A stretch of 64,000 nt of DNA, taken from positions 1 through 64,000 of the forward strand of contig NZ_JACGVC010000042.1 of assembly GCF_014077005.1 (NCBI RefSeq), read 5' to 3'. Of this stretch, positions 63,893-64,000 are shown one piece after another. Within the stretch, counting starts at the first letter, position 1, and each line of letters opens with the position of its first letter. This DNA is from Colwellia sp. MB3u-45. GTDB taxonomy: Bacteria; Pseudomonadota; Gammaproteobacteria; Enterobacterales; Alteromonadaceae. The notes below the pieces were generated by a model that made no database searches, was not told the DNA's origin, and worked only from the letters and a program-made list of their open reading frames with translations. Position numbers and translations under genes: made by a program.

Positions 63893-64000
63893 ATGAAAGT
63901 TTTTGCCGGTAAACATAGCGCCAAAGGTGTTGCGTTAATCACAGTTATGCTTATTGTGGCATTAATCGCGATTTTGGCAACGCAAATGACCGCGCGTTTA
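63893..64000 (+). CDS. gspK: Minor pseudopilin GspK, 5' part
   Basis: Only 36 codons before the window ends, starting at the ATG at 63893 (an in-frame GTG lies directly before it). Prepilin site KG|VALITVMLI: the +5 residue is Thr rather than Glu, which is normal for GspK, the tip subunit that caps the pseudopilus. It is 5 nt after the gspJ stop. Confidence 0.85.
   Translation, partial: MKVFAGKHSAKGVALITVMLIVALIAILATQMTARL

Noticed and set aside
1-64000. CRISPR array, prophage, complete IS element or tRNA
   Set aside because: None found on reading both strands. The short tandem repeats are too few and lack spacers.

Overview
The window reads as a chromosomal segment of a marine gammaproteobacterium of the Alteromonadales, most likely Colwelliaceae (Colwellia or Thalassotalea type). 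This is inferred from AT-rich coding sequence, E. coli-like gene order (rpmE/priA-ftsN-hslV-hslU-rraA, glnA-ntrBC-typA), a tandem pair of 5S rRNA genes, a histidine-utilisation cluster, a large secreted subtilase with a GlyGly-CTERM-like tail, and a type II secretion operon. No prophage, complete IS element, CRISPR array or tRNA gene was seen. Almost all of the window is core genome.

Layout. 1-380: distal end of an rRNA operon with two 5S genes, each followed by a terminator. 0.6-8.5 kb: epmA, then the nitrogen-control cluster on the minus strand (glnA, a DUF4124 protein, ntrB, ntrC) with sigma-54 and NtrC sites, and divergent typA. 8.7-14.7 kb: yihY, pip, dtd, a spermidine-synthase-like methyltransferase, a GNAT/hotdog fusion and small proteins. 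14.7-17.1 kb: two SPFH (stomatin-like) genes behind nfeD. 17.1-23.1 kb: a tandem repeat, then hutH, hutU, hutC and divergent hutI with twin HutC operators. 23.3-30.6 kb: rraA, a DUF971 gene, hslU, hslV (sigma-32 promoter), ftsN, priA, and divergent rpmE with an unannotated 22-codon ORF before it.

31-40 kb: dnaB-alr, a CxxC AhpD-like enzyme with its TetR regulator and three operator-like dyads, a pair of MITE-like repeats, yjbQ, cheX, and a DUF6702/M1 peptidase pair. 40.8-46.3 kb: an unknown membrane coiled-coil protein, dusA, a 32-codon small membrane ORF behind a sigma-54-like site, a two-domain sulfurtransferase, and a phage-shock locus (unknown exported protein, pspA, pspC, unknown membrane protein) behind a second sigma-54 promoter. 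46.8-49.0 kb: PCu(A)C copper chaperone, DUF2333 protein, TIGR04219 outer-membrane protein. 49.8-53.6 kb: the secreted subtilase. 54.2-55.5 kb: hslO-hslR. 55.8-64.0 kb: gspC-D-E-F-G-H-I-J and the first 36 codons of gspK, cut by the window edge.

How the parts work together. NtrB/NtrC and sigma-54 control glnA through sites that closely resemble E. coli glnAp2. HutC probably represses itself and hutI. HslVU, Hsp33 and Hsp15 serve heat and redox stress, and the Psp locus serves envelope stress. The Gsp machine is the likely export route for the neighbouring GlyGly-CTERM protease. The least explained items are the small ORFs next to rpmE and sseA, the two unknown proteins of the psp locus, the 51-bp tandem repeat near hutH, the 28-bp palindrome between hslV and ftsN, and the MITE-like family. 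Functions are inferred by eye from motifs and family resemblance; no database search was run.
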